Origin: Argopecten irradians
Lineage: Eukaryota; Mollusca; Bivalvia; Pectinida; Pectinidae
Length of the DNA stretch: 64,000 nt
Assembly (NCBI RefSeq): GCF_041381155.1
Contig: NC_091144.1
Location: forward strand, 18,237,544 to 18,301,543
Direction of reading: 5' to 3'
Shown here: positions 50,867-62,119 of the stretch, piece by piece
How the letters are laid out: each line of letters opens with the position of its first letter
Position numbering within the stretch: position 1 is the stretch's first letter
Made by a program: the position numbers and the translations under genes
The notes under the pieces: generated by a model
Database searches by the model: none
Told to the model about the DNA's origin: nothing
What the model saw: the letters and a program-made list of their open reading frames with translations, nothing else

Positions 50867-52721
50867 TTATATTTTTGATGTAGCTGTTATAACATCATTA
50901 TAAATGTCATTGTGATTCTTCTTGAATATTCTGTTTAGATACGGGGTAGCGTTTATAGAAATAACTATAGAGATCAGCATATTGCAGCCAAATGCGAAAA
51001 TCTCTGCTAAATGCTCATCGTTAAAGAAATAATATATGTATACGATAGGTCTTATAAACAGTATTATCAAAGCGTAAAAGAACAAAGAATCTCTCATGAG
51101 TTCATTTGCTCCACAACAAACATTGCAATGTGAGCCATCAGCTGCTAAACAGTTCTTGAATATCGTGCATTCCCAATACAAAAACGGTTGTCCTGAAACA
51201 GATAAGGGAATATGGAGATACAAAACTGTACATCATGATATATAAAGATGTCATAAGCATTAATGACGTTGCACACTATAGAGACAGAGACTATATACAT
51301 GGTATGTATTGAGGTATCTATTCTCCCATACTTGACAGGGTTGTCCCGTGGTTGCTAGGGAAAGATAACTCTGTCTTTTACCGGGGTAGGGAAAAGACTG
51401 CTAACACGCGCTAGACAGTGACGTCATCAATGCATGCGGCAACCACTTTTACGCACAGCGACAATCAAGTCGACTGAATTTTCACCATTTCTCGTTAAAG
51501 TATAGGAGAAAAAGAATCAAACATGGGGCTGTCAGGTGGACAGTGATATCTCAACCCTCGTGAAGATTTTGACCATCAACCCTGCCTTCGGCAAGCTTCG
51601 GGTTGACCAGCCAAATTTTTTCACTCGGATAGAAATATCCCTGTCCACCTGACAGGCCCATGTAAGATATCTAGTTTAGATTTTCATCGCTCGAAACATG
51701 TCCCTACCAACGGTATGTGTCAGCTAATTCATAAACACTCATAGGTTATGACGATTCATGACGATTCATCCCTTGTTGAGGAGCCTGGAAATGGAAATTA
51801 TCCCATGTGTGTCACGGGTGGTACTAGGTTTGCTTATTGACTTTACACTTCGATAAGTTCATTAAAGTCGTCTGTATGTACATTATGAATTGTAGAAAAC
51901 ATGAATGACCATTCGAAAACAGACGAAACATTGTCGTCAACTTAATTGTAATAAAACTATCTTTTGCCTCGTATAAGAATATCAGGATCCATGTTATTGT
52001 ACTTACAGTTAATATTATGCAATTTTAGATTTGCAGTTATAGCATTGATTCACTTACCGTTTTCCTGGTTCCGTGGTGCCAGTAAGATATATAATGCTGG
52101 AGCGTATATGCACACTGCCTCCACTACAACTGCAAGGATATGTCCACGGGCTTGTTGTGGACAGATTGGTAGTACAATATCACTAAAGGACCTTATAATA
52201 CTAACGGTTGTTCCACTTCGTCCCGGTGTCCAATAGACCCAGCCCATAACACATACCATAACAGACAAGTATACCATCGCACAATAAAGCACCACTCTTT
52301 GTCCATAGTTGATGACATTATTCACCAATTTCTGATGTATTAAAACGATGAAGTTAATTACTGATAACAGAATAGATGTGAATCGAAAGTTTCCACAACA
52401 GTTCATAGAATTTGAATTGCTGTCTGTGTCTAGTTCATGGAGGTCATTAATTAGAAATGAGTTATTGAAGAAGCGGAAGTCAAGATGACAATGACAACCC
52501 GTTATGCCTTTATATAGAGCAAAAGCCAAAATGCTTTGAATGATCAATCCAATCGTCGATATTGTCACAATTCCACATACGTTCTTACACCGTGCCAGTG
52601 CTGCTATAAATATGGGTAAGATTTGTAACACAAACAAAGCCAGAACAACGGCAGTAACTATTGTGACAAGTAATACTCCACAAACATTATCACGTCCGAC
52701 ATTCGACGGGGTAGCAGCCAT
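50867..52721 (-). CDS. seven-helix membrane protein, family unknown (2 exons)
   Basis: Minus-strand exons 52721-52058 (ends AACG|GTAAGT, phase 1) and 51192-50867 (after TTATCTGTTTCAG) join into 329 residues from the ATG with the best context (AAAATGGCT); an in-frame ATG 30 bases upstream at 52751 would give 339. Seven hydrophobic segments lie at about 13-43, 49-72, 113-133, 143-164, 194-214, 257-278 and 283-304. The loops between 2 and 3 and between 5 and 6 are Cys-rich (CHCH, NCCG, CNVCC). A Trp in helix 4 (MGWVYW), Pro in helix 5 (YAPALY) and ATPYLNRIFKK after helix 7 loosely recall rhodopsin-class receptors, but DRY, CWxP and NPxxY are not present. It could be a very divergent receptor or another polytopic protein. 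No signal peptide. No relation to its neighbours is seen. Confidence 0.65.
51324..51670. mobile_element. foldback element related to the 30.9-32.1 kb cluster
   Basis: Starts with TTCTCCCATACTTGACAGGG and CCGTGGTTGCTAGGGAAAGA, and contains a hairpin at about 51530-51660: CTGTCAGGTGGACAGTGATA pairs with ATATCCCTGTCCACCTGACA. The same words occur at 30876-30966 and 31860-32120. It lies in the single intron of the seven-helix gene. Confidence 0.65.
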
Positions 52722-53419
52722 TTTTGTCCATGCACGATGGTTGTTATGCATACCGAAGGCAGCCGTCAAGTATTCTTTTATTTAATAGTCGCCGGTAGCT
52801 GGCGCTGACATTAATTTCCTTTTAATGCGTTTGATACTCATCAGAAGACCAATGCCAGCTTTAGGTCCGCAGTAGATCAAACTGAAAGTAAATATAACTT
52901 TTATTAGAATTATGTATCAATATTGTTATGCTAATGCACATTTATATGTTACACGTACGCATCGATGACTACTTTTACGATGTGTCATCTTCCTCAGAAT
53001 TGGGTCTGACTGTATAATAATATTATAACATAAATCATACCTTCTAACACGTACAACATGTGTTAATAAATAATACCTTAGATGTTACCTGTATCACAGG
53101 TATTCTCAGGTTAGACAGCATTCCAGGTGTACAGTATATATTTGTTTGTATAATGACACATGTATCTTTACCTCATCATGGAACTATGTGTCCATAGTAT
53201 ACATACCCTCGGAGGTAATAATACTAGTACAATGTACATTCATGTATATTTAATAAAAATTTAATGGAACAATTATGGACGAAGGCTATAAGCCTGTAGA
53301 TCCACATTAGTGAGAATGTTTACAAACAAGAACGTACGTATTCATATATACATATGGCAAAGACATATGTAATTAAACAATATCGACATGCAGGTTTTAT
53401 TAATGTTCATAAAGTACAT

Positions 53420-53880
53420 GTATATCCTTAAAGTGTTTATCTAGTAAATGCTCAAATGCCCTTATTGTCTTATCATTGACAACATGCCCAGGAAGATCAT
53501 TTATAATGTCGATGTCTACCACTCTAAACATAAAATAGTTTTTTTCTAGACTAGTTAGGTATTACAACGGTTTTTTAAATATTTTTTTTTTAAATCGTGA
53601 CCTCGTGTTCTCTGGTTATTGTCAAAAGTTACTAAGCTTGAAGTGACTTTAAATACAACACGTTGTTAAATTATCATGAAAACTTGAGGTGCCCTCTCAC
53701 CCTCCGATATTTTAATGTTAATAGTTTTAGCTTTTCAATTCGTTCTCTATATGAATGGTCTCCAAATCCGGGTATAAGGTTGGTGGCTATTCGTTGCACA
53801 TTTTCTTGAATGTCTTTCAGTTTATACTGGTACCATGCAGCCCCATTGGACGATTTTGACCGTTGTACCCGAAGCATAAA
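53420..53880 (-). mobile_element. LINE ORF2 C-terminal fragment (CR1-like)
   Basis: The minus strand reads ENVQRIATNLIPGFGDHSYR then ERIEKLKLLTLKYRRVRG, the well-known motif following the reverse transcriptase of CR1-like LINEs. Further on, out of frame, come FMFRVVDID, INDLPGHVV and LDKHFKD pieces, matching the usual NxFxxRVVxxWNxLP...LDKHW end. Old and broken; 3' end near 53420. Confidence 0.8.
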
Positions 53881-54279
53881 TTATATTTATACAAATAATT
53901 CTATTTGGTCACCTGATAGGAATGACAAATGTTGATTCTGTATCGAGATATCGCCGCTCGAATTGTCCTGTATACCAACTGCAAATGGGGCTAATCGATT
54001 ACCCACGCTGATGTAAAGGCCATAGCGTCATGTGGTCCGCGACAGTGAGAAAAGTGTAGCAGATACATTGATAGATTTGTAGCTTAAATTATACAGACGT
54101 TCGTTGTACAATAACTAGTGTACTGGTCGCAGTTCAGATTATTTGCAGAAGTTTATTGTATAATACAATGTCTATATAAACCATCTCCAAACAAAAGCAA
54201 CATACGGTCAAATCTGTTTATAAAGGACACACAAATAGAGCAAAAATACCCTTTGTAGACAGGTGCCCTTTACAGGTTT

Positions 54280-54490
54280 TAGGTTTAAATAGTTAAACGC
54301 CCTATTAACAGCCAGGGTCATACAAGGATGTGCCAGGTTTGTTGGTGGAGGAAAACCAGAGTACCCGGAGAAAAACAACCGACCAGTGGTAAATACCTGC
54401 TAACTGCCCCACATGGGATTCGAACTCGCGACCCAGAGGTGGAGGACTTGTAGTAATATGTGGAGACATCTTAACCACTCCATGCCTCTT
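54280..54490 (-). mobile_element. tRNA-derived SINE, older copy
   Basis: On the minus strand an A-box-like ATGGAGTGGTTAAGATGT at about 54483-54466 and a B box GAGTTCGAATCCC at 54427-54415 form a tRNA head. A body follows with the complement of GGAGGAAAACCAGAGTACCC, a motif shared with the SINE at 59542. No target duplication was found. A similar tail fragment (TGCCCTACTAACACC) lies at about 22240. Confidence 0.7.
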
Positions 54491-54499
54491 ATAGAGAGG

Positions 54500-55980
54500 T
54501 CAGTTATGTAGTAAATAACACTGAATGAGGTTGATTATAGACTGTTGTTTACAGACAGGTGTTCGTATGATCTAAAACTTCTTCAGGATTTAGGCCTCTT
54601 TGTAAAAAAAGTCATTTAAACTGAGGAATGCTGGATTGATAAATGTTTAAGTTGTTGTTTTGATCTTCTTTGTGTTATGTACATGTATGTTTTGCTATCG
54701 ATCCCTTTTGTATTGATGTAAGGAAGCAATAAAAATGAATTGAATTGAATTGAATTTATATAGTGGCGTTCTTGATGGCTGGTTTGACTGTATACCTATT
54801 AGTCACTGTAACTAATCTGTTGGTTACATTTGATTACACTCTTGACAATCATTTAATAAAGTGGGTATGTGAAATTTAAGGTTACAGATGGCTTTGAAAA
54901 ATAATACAGATTTTCTGAGAAAATAGTAATTTTGTTGACGCCGCGACGCCACGATGCTGTACTGCATGGGACCAGCCAGTATTATACCTGAATGAAACGT
55001 ATGAGAGAATAAAAACACCTTTTATGTTAGCCGACCACATACAAATGTACAAGTACCTTGGAGTCGACCTCACAGTAAAATCTTTATCAGTACTAGTGGG
55101 AATTAGACTTAAAAAGACATCTTTTAGATAAACCTATCCAAGATATGTTTGAAAGTAAGAAGATGTATGACAAGTAATGAGAGGATATCTTAATAATCCT
55201 AATAGACTAATAACATTTTTTTTTAATCTCCAAAATTCGAAATAACGCTAATGCATAATATCGCATAATAATAAAATACATGTAATACGATGTCTTTATG
55301 TTAAGATTGTTTCCATCTTCCCGATGTATAAAAGTCAAGGTCAGGTTAAGACGAAAGGCAGAAATTGACATTTTTTCAATACTGTTCCAATAGTTAGTAA
55401 CACATACCTTTATCAGAACCTTTGTATCTGTTTACATCCCAGACAGCATTGTCTCCGTCTACTCCACTCATATGTTTGGTTTGCTGTGAATTATATAGGT
55501 CATGTTACAAATGTACCTTGTTTAAACATCCGAGATATAACCAAGTCTATACCACGTGGCTATATACAAATGTAGTATGTGTGTCACACTAGCGCTGTCC
55601 TCTACGTATACTGGTGAGCATATATTTTCTTCTTCGCATTAGCACAGTAATACAGACCTTATTCACGCTTCCTGTTTATACTTCCGTGTATCCGTTCTTA
55701 CTACCATTCAGTCACCTATCCAGTCTACCTGTGTTAAATACAAACACCCATGCCAGCAATAACTGCCTATTCATGATCAGTTGTGTCAACTCTGGTAAGG
55801 GGATTTACAGCACACTTCATAGTTTTGTAGGTCTCTAATCTAATTCAACAAAGCATGTTTCAGTCAAATCATTATTAAATTACATAAGCATATTCGGAGG
55901 TAAACAATCAACAGTCACAAATATAAGGCACTGACATTGAAATCCGTCTTTCAAACGAGTAAATATTTGGATACACATTC
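54500..55980. other. intergenic, no gene seen
   Basis: AT-rich sequence between the SINE and the LINE fragment. GAATTGAATTGAATT is a short microsatellite at about 54741. No coding exon recognised. Confidence 0.35.
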
Positions 55981-56029
55981 CTTTCATGTGGTAAAGTTCA
56001 ACCGTACACAGACTATGAAGTATACAGTG

Positions 56030-56460
56030 TATTGTTGTCTTGCCAGTTTAAATCGTCAGGTCTATGGTGCAGAGTTCATGACCTCAATGTTCCATTTCAT
56101 AATCTGAGGCACCATAGGGTCTTTAATATTCCTCGTTTTACATTAAATCTTTTCAGTAATAGCTATTTTCCTGATGCTATGCTAATTTGGAACTCACATT
56201 ACCCTGACATAACTTGAGCGCCATCATTAGGTATACATGTATATAAAAGAAAATTGAATAATGCAAATCCTTTTCCTCTACTTACTACTCCTACTTTCTG
56301 AAATTGCAACCCTAGAAAACTGAATATTTTACTTTGTCAATTAAGGAATAATGCTGGTGATAAATTTACTTATCACCTATTTCTTGATCCATCATGTTCG
56401 TGTGACTCTGACCATTTCTTTTTCTTATGTCCCAATTATATAAACTAAAGACATTTAATA
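56030..56460 (+). mobile_element. LINE ORF2 C-terminal fragment (second, different)
   Basis: The plus strand holds peptide pieces LRHHRVFNIPRFTLNLFSNS, DAMLIWNSHYPDI and, in another frame, LRNNAGDKFTYHLF...CSCDSDHFFFLCPNY. The last resembles the Cys/His motif (CxCG...ExxxHFFxxCPxY) at the C terminus of several LINE ORF2 proteins. Decayed. A GAGTGAGTGAGTGCGTGAG microsatellite at about 56803 may mark the far side. Confidence 0.6.
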
Positions 56461-56899
56461 AATAATATTAACACCAAAGTTGTTTTTTAAGTACAGATTT
56501 ACTCACCTCTGGAAATAAGGATTTACCCGTAGATACAATGTATAAATGAATTTATCTTTTATCTAAAGTCACTTAATATATTTCGTCAACTAAACGTTTA
56601 TAATGATATCTTCAATCTCTCTGTTAAATTTCATGTTTATCAAATATATCAAATACTTGTATATTTTAATACATTTGTTACCTAATGCTATCTTCAATAA
56701 TCCATGTATAGATACATATATACAAATTAAGTTTACACCACAATTCTTATTATGATCTAATGTTTCCGTCTCAGTCACTAACCTACTGGAATGAAAGGTG
56801 AATGAGTGAGTGAGTGCGTGAGTGAGCAGTTACTAAACTAAAATAATATTTTATTTAATTGAATTATATACATCATTATATGGAGAAGATTTATAAAGG

Positions 56900-58358
56900 C
56901 TTAGCCTGTAATCTCGTCCATTTATATATTTTTTCAAATAATAAAACTTATTGAAATGGAATTACTGTGTTGTTATTTTAACAGCAGGCTGTAGATATAA
57001 ATAGTGTACCTTTTAAGATTGTGAAATACTATGTATTTTTTTCATTGTTTTTATCTTTACATCTAGTGTTTAGATATATATATATATTAGTGATATGAGT
57101 TATGTTTTTCGATTCATAATCTTTATCATACAAAAGTGTTGTCGTACTGGCATTTTACAATACTTTATAATCATCTAAATAAACTTGTGAAAAGATGATG
57201 CTTAATACGATCTATATAGTTAGCAAATGCTGTCGGCCTATAATGGACGAGGAAAATGGTTGAAAAGTGCTCCGTTGAATTACCTTATGGAATTTAATGA
57301 TTTATTATCATGACTTAACATCAATGCTAATTACAGTGTTTGTGTAGTACTGATTGTTTCCAAACAGGCAAAAGCGTTTCCCACAAGACATATAGTACAC
57401 TGTATAAGGCATTGGGTATTATCCATTCTATTAATTTCTTACTTTACGTTTTATCGGGTTTCCCCCCAAATCGTTACAGTGCTATAGCTACCATATTATT
57501 AAAACCCACTTAAAGATATACGAAAACCAACACTGGGAATTAGAAGTCAAACGTGATATATACTTATACCAACATAACAAAAAGCTAAAACAAATTATTA
57601 TAAGAAGGCATAAACTTGAAAATGGTATATTGTAAGCCACTGTTTTGCGAATGTAATTAATATTTCCTACATATTTACAAATTCACTGTTCATAACTTCG
57701 CGAACAAAGGTTTTTCAGTTAACAACCGTACATTCGTATTTACGTTTTGTATAAATCTTTCGAATTCGCATTCGAGCTCTCACAAAATTACATCAACATG
57801 TCCCAAAAATAAAATGAAAATTATTTATGTCATATTCTAATGGGAATTCCTCCAAATAGATGCAGTAGATGTATTGTAAACCATACATACCTGAAAAGTA
57901 TGGGTCTCCTGTTTCTGCATCAGGCCGTGAGGTGGGATAGGCATATACCACACCATTTTAAATGATACAACTTTTTATGACATTTGCATGAAGAAGCCAC
58001 AGATTCTGCGCTTTAATTTACACTTGTTGGAAATTTATTTCATTTCAGACGCACTTCATTTGTTTTGTAAAAAAAATAGTTAAATAGATATTCAATAAAT
58101 CACGGACAAACTGACAATACTTGTCCTTTCGTATGAGTGCTTTAACTCTACATTCATCCCTTATAAGCTAAATACATTCTTTCGCGAACGTTACATTGTG
58201 TTTTCCAAACAGATACTATACACTAGGTATTTTTGTTCATATGTTACCACTAGACATAAAATTTTAGTCAAATGCATGAAATATTTTTAACAATAGCCCA
58301 GTAAGAATTAACAGCTGTAACAACTTTTCCTATCTCGGTTTGGTGTTGATGGATGCAA
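56900..58358. other. intergenic, no gene seen
   Basis: AT-rich, with an ATATATATATAT run at about 57077. Nothing coding was recognised upstream of the kinase gene. Confidence 0.4.
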
Positions 58359-58559
58359 TTACCGTATTCGACCCAATAAACGTCCATGTCCCTATAAGCG
58401 CTCTCCCCCTTTTTGAGGCCTCGATTTCAATTGTCCGCGCATAAATAAAGACCAAAACTACAAAATACTGTCTAGATTTGCAATAATTTCGTCTTATTAG
58501 CACCTTTTTGATTTTTTTTTCTTAAAAGCCCTGGGCGCTTATTGGGTCGAATACGGTAA
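58359..58559. mobile_element. 201-bp MITE with TTACCGTATTCGACCC ends
   Basis: The left end TTACCGTATTCGACCCAATA at 58359 and the exact complement TATTGGGTCGAATACGGTAA ending at 58559 are terminal inverted repeats of at least 20 bp, with similarity continuing (CGTCCATG vs GCGCCCAGG). Non-coding. It ends 245 bp before the kinase start codon, so it may lie in the promoter or 5' UTR. Confidence 0.85.
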
Positions 58560-58804
58560 GTATTTTCATATTGATATATTGCTATGAAACATATTAAAAG
58601 CTTAGTTATCGTCATAGTGTTATTGAACACGTGTTTAATTAACAAGGCCTAGCCCGATATGTAAATGACTGGTTGTTGATTGCTTGTAATTGTTCTGATT
58701 TATTGACGACAAAGTCGACAATTCTACAATTCATTGGAAACAAAGTTGCTGATCGTACCAACACGGTCCTTGTATCTGTACAATCTATTTTGTTTATAGA
58801 AACA

Positions 58805-61800
58805 ATGGAAAACAACAATGAAGAAACAAAACCAGAAGTCCTGTTACAGGAGAAAGGGGAGATAATCAAACCATTGATTCCTGAAGGGGTCGTTGAAGAT
58901 TTGGTAAAAAACATATATGGCCTAGATGTCATCAGGTTTAAGGAACTTAATAGCTATGACGACAGGAATTATCACGTGACTGTGCACGACCAATCAAGAA
59001 ATCCTCATATTCCAAAAGTATGGGAGGACGGCTACATTTTAAAGATACTAAATAGCATGGACTCCAAGCGACCAGTTATTGTTGGTAAGATCATGTAAAC
59101 ATTCCTTTTTTATTGTTTATACATTGCATGCAAAACTTCATAATGTTACTTTTGTATTTTGAAGTATCTGTAACGTATATTCATCGGTCGCATTTAGGTG
59201 TAGCATAGAAACAATTACGGAAATAAAATAATCCTGTGTAACCTAGGGAAAAATTTACCCAAGAATACCCAACAACGAACCAAACACATGCCTACAAAAC
59301 TTCCTTTTACGGTTACTGAGAGCGACATCCGACTTCAAAATGAAATGTAGTTAAACAGTGTTCGATTCTTTTGATGTACGTACATATAAGTACCGAACTA
59401 CCTGTCTCATACGTTGTCATAGTGACTTAGTCTAGAAGTGAGTAATGCGACAGTAATAATGACCCTTGGAATATCAAGGATGAGGAACACAGTCATATTG
59501 CATACCGGTCGTCTAAACGTCATATCCGTGTCACGCCAATATAATAATATAAACTTTATTTATTTTACATCGATTACGAAACAAGTTATATAACTTATGT
59601 AAATCACTCTCGATGGCCCGGATGTAAGCGCGCGAGGGATCTTAGTGTGGGAGGAAACCGGAGTGCCCGGGGAAAACCCACGTGATCGGGCAGGTGACCC
59701 CTAACCTTTTCACGTCCGTGCCGGGGATCGAACCCCGGCCGGCTAGGTGAAAGGCGAGTGGCTTAACCACTACACCACCCGTGTCACGCCAATAGTCGAC
59801 ATGCCATTTTAGATCTAATTTACCAACTTAGACTTACCTACCAGATATATTCATTCAAGTAAAAAAGATAAATGGTCATTCATAATTATAATTTCAGAGG
59901 CACAGATCAACCTTCTGGAGCATCTTCGGAATAAGAACATATCGGTGCCAGAAAATGTTCCCACGATTTCAGGAGAGTCTATGTCCCTACAAAAGGTGTT
60001 TGCAGAGAGAGACCCTACAGGTATTGCGAACCCTATCCAAAGACCATGCTTTGTCATGTCTTTAAAAGTAATTGTTCGCACCCCAAGCTTGTTATATTGT
60101 TAATTGTTTATACATGCCACTTATTACAGAAAGAACATGAAAAAAGTGATATAATGTAAACGTATGCAGTTGTGATGAATCAAATGTTAAAATGCTGACC
60201 GACCTGAACTTAATGTGAATGTGTTCGACAACTATGTTTCAGACCGAGAAAATACCCCTTACGGTACATATATAGTTCGGTTACTGAAGTATATCCCTGG
60301 TGATATTCTGGTCAATAAGCCATGCACTCCTGGACTGTTACGCAATGTCGGTAAATTCATAGGAGCCTTTTCTAATGCAATAAAGGTGAGTATAAAGACA
60401 CTGAAATCCACTATTTGGTATGTAATACACGCTAAATATGATAAATGTGTGTAGAAAAGAAGCATGAGTGTGGAAGATACAATTGTTACGTATGACCAGA
60501 ACACTCCACTAGCACATTCATATGGATTTGAGATTAATCATCTAAGATTACTTGAACGTTAAGATGAATTCAATGTTTACTTTTATCCACAATGTGTTAA
60601 AAAGATTCTCAATGTTTACTTTTATCCACAATGTGTTAAGATGATTTTCAATGTTTACTTTTGTCAACATGATGTTAAGATGATTTTCAATGTTTTCTTT
60701 TGTCCACAAGGGCTTTCATCATCCATTTTACGACACCCATTCCCTCGTGTGGAGTCTGGTGGAATTTTCAAAGCTGAAGGAGTTCGTCTTTGTTGTGAGG
60801 GATGAAAACAACAAACGTGTAGTTGACGAAATCATATCGGCGTTTGAATCTGATGTCTTCCCAAAACTAGGGGAATTCCAAAGAGGTAACCTGTATCTCC
60901 ACTGTTAATGTGGGTTAATGTTCGGTGGGCGATGATAATATTTTTGAATACATGCAACTGTAAAGCTGTTACGTTTTGTTCTGTTTCACTGTTACGTAAG
61001 AAATAATTAAGACTGCATTGGCCTAAAATAAGTTGCTAAGGATAAATGACATACCTAAGGCATTCTTGTTCTTTCTTTCGAATCCATGAGATTCGTACCC
61101 TTGGACACATGCCCGATTTTGTCTTTCTTTTGTCTGCAAATTACAGATTTACAGTTCTTGTTTGATTTCCTTGCCCATGTTTTCTTTTTCAGTTAAAGTC
61201 ATTAGCACTATCATAGGTTCAGGATATGCTGCTATAGTTTCTGTAACGTTTAACTCCAGATGGTCATTGCAAATCGATACCCCTCGAAGGATTTTGATTA
61301 CAGGGTAAAAGTGCACGATTGACATTGAGGTGCCAATATTTTTTATCTTCGTTTTTTCCGACAGGTGTGATTCACGGAGACCTGAACGAACAGAACATCC
61401 TCGTCGAAGAAGTTCCCGGTCAGGAGGATGTTCCACAAGAATCACGTGTATATGACGTCAGTGGATTGTTGGATTTCATGGACGTAACCGATACGTACCC
61501 AATTTTTGACGTTGCCATAAACATTGCTTATATGTCCATCATTTGTGATCCTTCCGAACAAGTTGACGCTGGTGGACATATTTTAGCGGGGCTGATACCT
61601 ATCTTCCCTTTAAATGATGTCGAGTTGGATGTGCTACAGACTTCAGTATGTGCTCGTCTGTGTCAGTCGCTGGTCATGGGAGCATACGCTAATTACCAGG
61701 ACCCTTCTAATCTGTACGTACTGACCACAGCCGAGAAAGGCTGGCCACTCCTACACAAGCTCTGGAGCACACCCAAAGAGGTTCTAAAGGACAGATGGCA

Positions 61801-61819
61801 GTGCCTTATCGATCAATAA
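58805..61819 (+). CDS. HYKK: hydroxylysine kinase-like protein (5 exons)
   Basis: Aminoglycoside-phosphotransferase-fold kinase, closest in memory to vertebrate HYKK, which uses GTP to phosphorylate 5-hydroxy-L-lysine in collagen-lysine breakdown. Exons 58805-59084, 59898-60020, 60243-60385, 60711-60885 and 61365-61819 join without a break into 391 residues (human about 373). The start is the ATG of MENNNEETKP; an in-frame ATG at 58673 exists but adds a segment unlike the family. Visible features: LNSYDDRNYHV near residue 70 (the family's PSYDDxNFHV), YILKI with the ATP/GTP-side lysine, YGTYIVRLLKYIPGD, the catalytic loop HGDLNEQN at 244-251 (Asp246, Asn251), and DFMD at 277-280 where the metal-binding motif is normally DFGD. 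QVDAGGHILAG and RLCQSLVMGAY follow as in HYKK. Soluble, no signal peptide. A poly(A) signal candidate ATTAAA lies at 62001. Substrate is inferred from similarity. Confidence 0.9.
59526..59541. repeat. target-site duplication of SINE, left copy
   Basis: CCGTGTCACGCCAATA, 16 bp, repeated exactly at 59779-59794 on the other side of the SINE. Confidence 0.9.
59542..59778 (-). mobile_element. tRNA-derived SINE with 16-bp target-site duplication
   Basis: On the minus strand the head is GGTGTAGTGGTTAAGCC (A box, 59777-59760) and GGGTTCGATCCC (B box, about 59736-59724), followed by a conserved body with the complement of GGAGGAAACCGGAGTGCCCG, and a tail ending in AAATAAAGTTTATATTATT. Perfect flanking duplications show a recent LINE-driven insertion. 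It lies in intron 1 of the kinase gene, antisense. A family C fragment sits just upstream at about 59400-59490. Confidence 0.9.
60559..60710. repeat. 39-bp tandem repeat ending at the exon 4 acceptor of the kinase gene
   Basis: Four units of 39 bp (TCAATGTTTACTTTTATCCA at 60570, 60609, 60648 and, as TCAATGTTTTCTTTTGTCCA, at 60687). The last unit provides the polypyrimidine tract and the AG of the acceptor CCACAAG|GGC at 60710. Earlier units read CCACAATG or CAACATG, so they lack the AG and do not compete. Confidence 0.85.
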
Positions 61820-62119
61820 CAGTTAAAATCTTAATTCATCACATAATATAGAAGCTACTTGATATAAAAAATATGTTTAATGACATTGTGTGATACAAGC
61901 GATTGGTTTTGTTAATGCCATTCGATGCAATATTTGTGATTTTCAAATCTACAGTTTCCATTATTTTGTTATATTTGAGGGATCACCATACACGTGTCGT
62001 ATTAAAGAATACAACAGCTGAACTTATTGGTATATAATTGTAATGTGTTATATATCTAATACGTAAACACATCCACCATCACCACACATGATAAAATACG
62101 ATATATGCGATATATACTC

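Noticed and set aside
52722-52769. Longer N terminus of the seven-helix protein starting at a TTG
   Set aside because: TTG is not a likely start in a metazoan nuclear gene; ATG at 52721 or 52751 is used instead.
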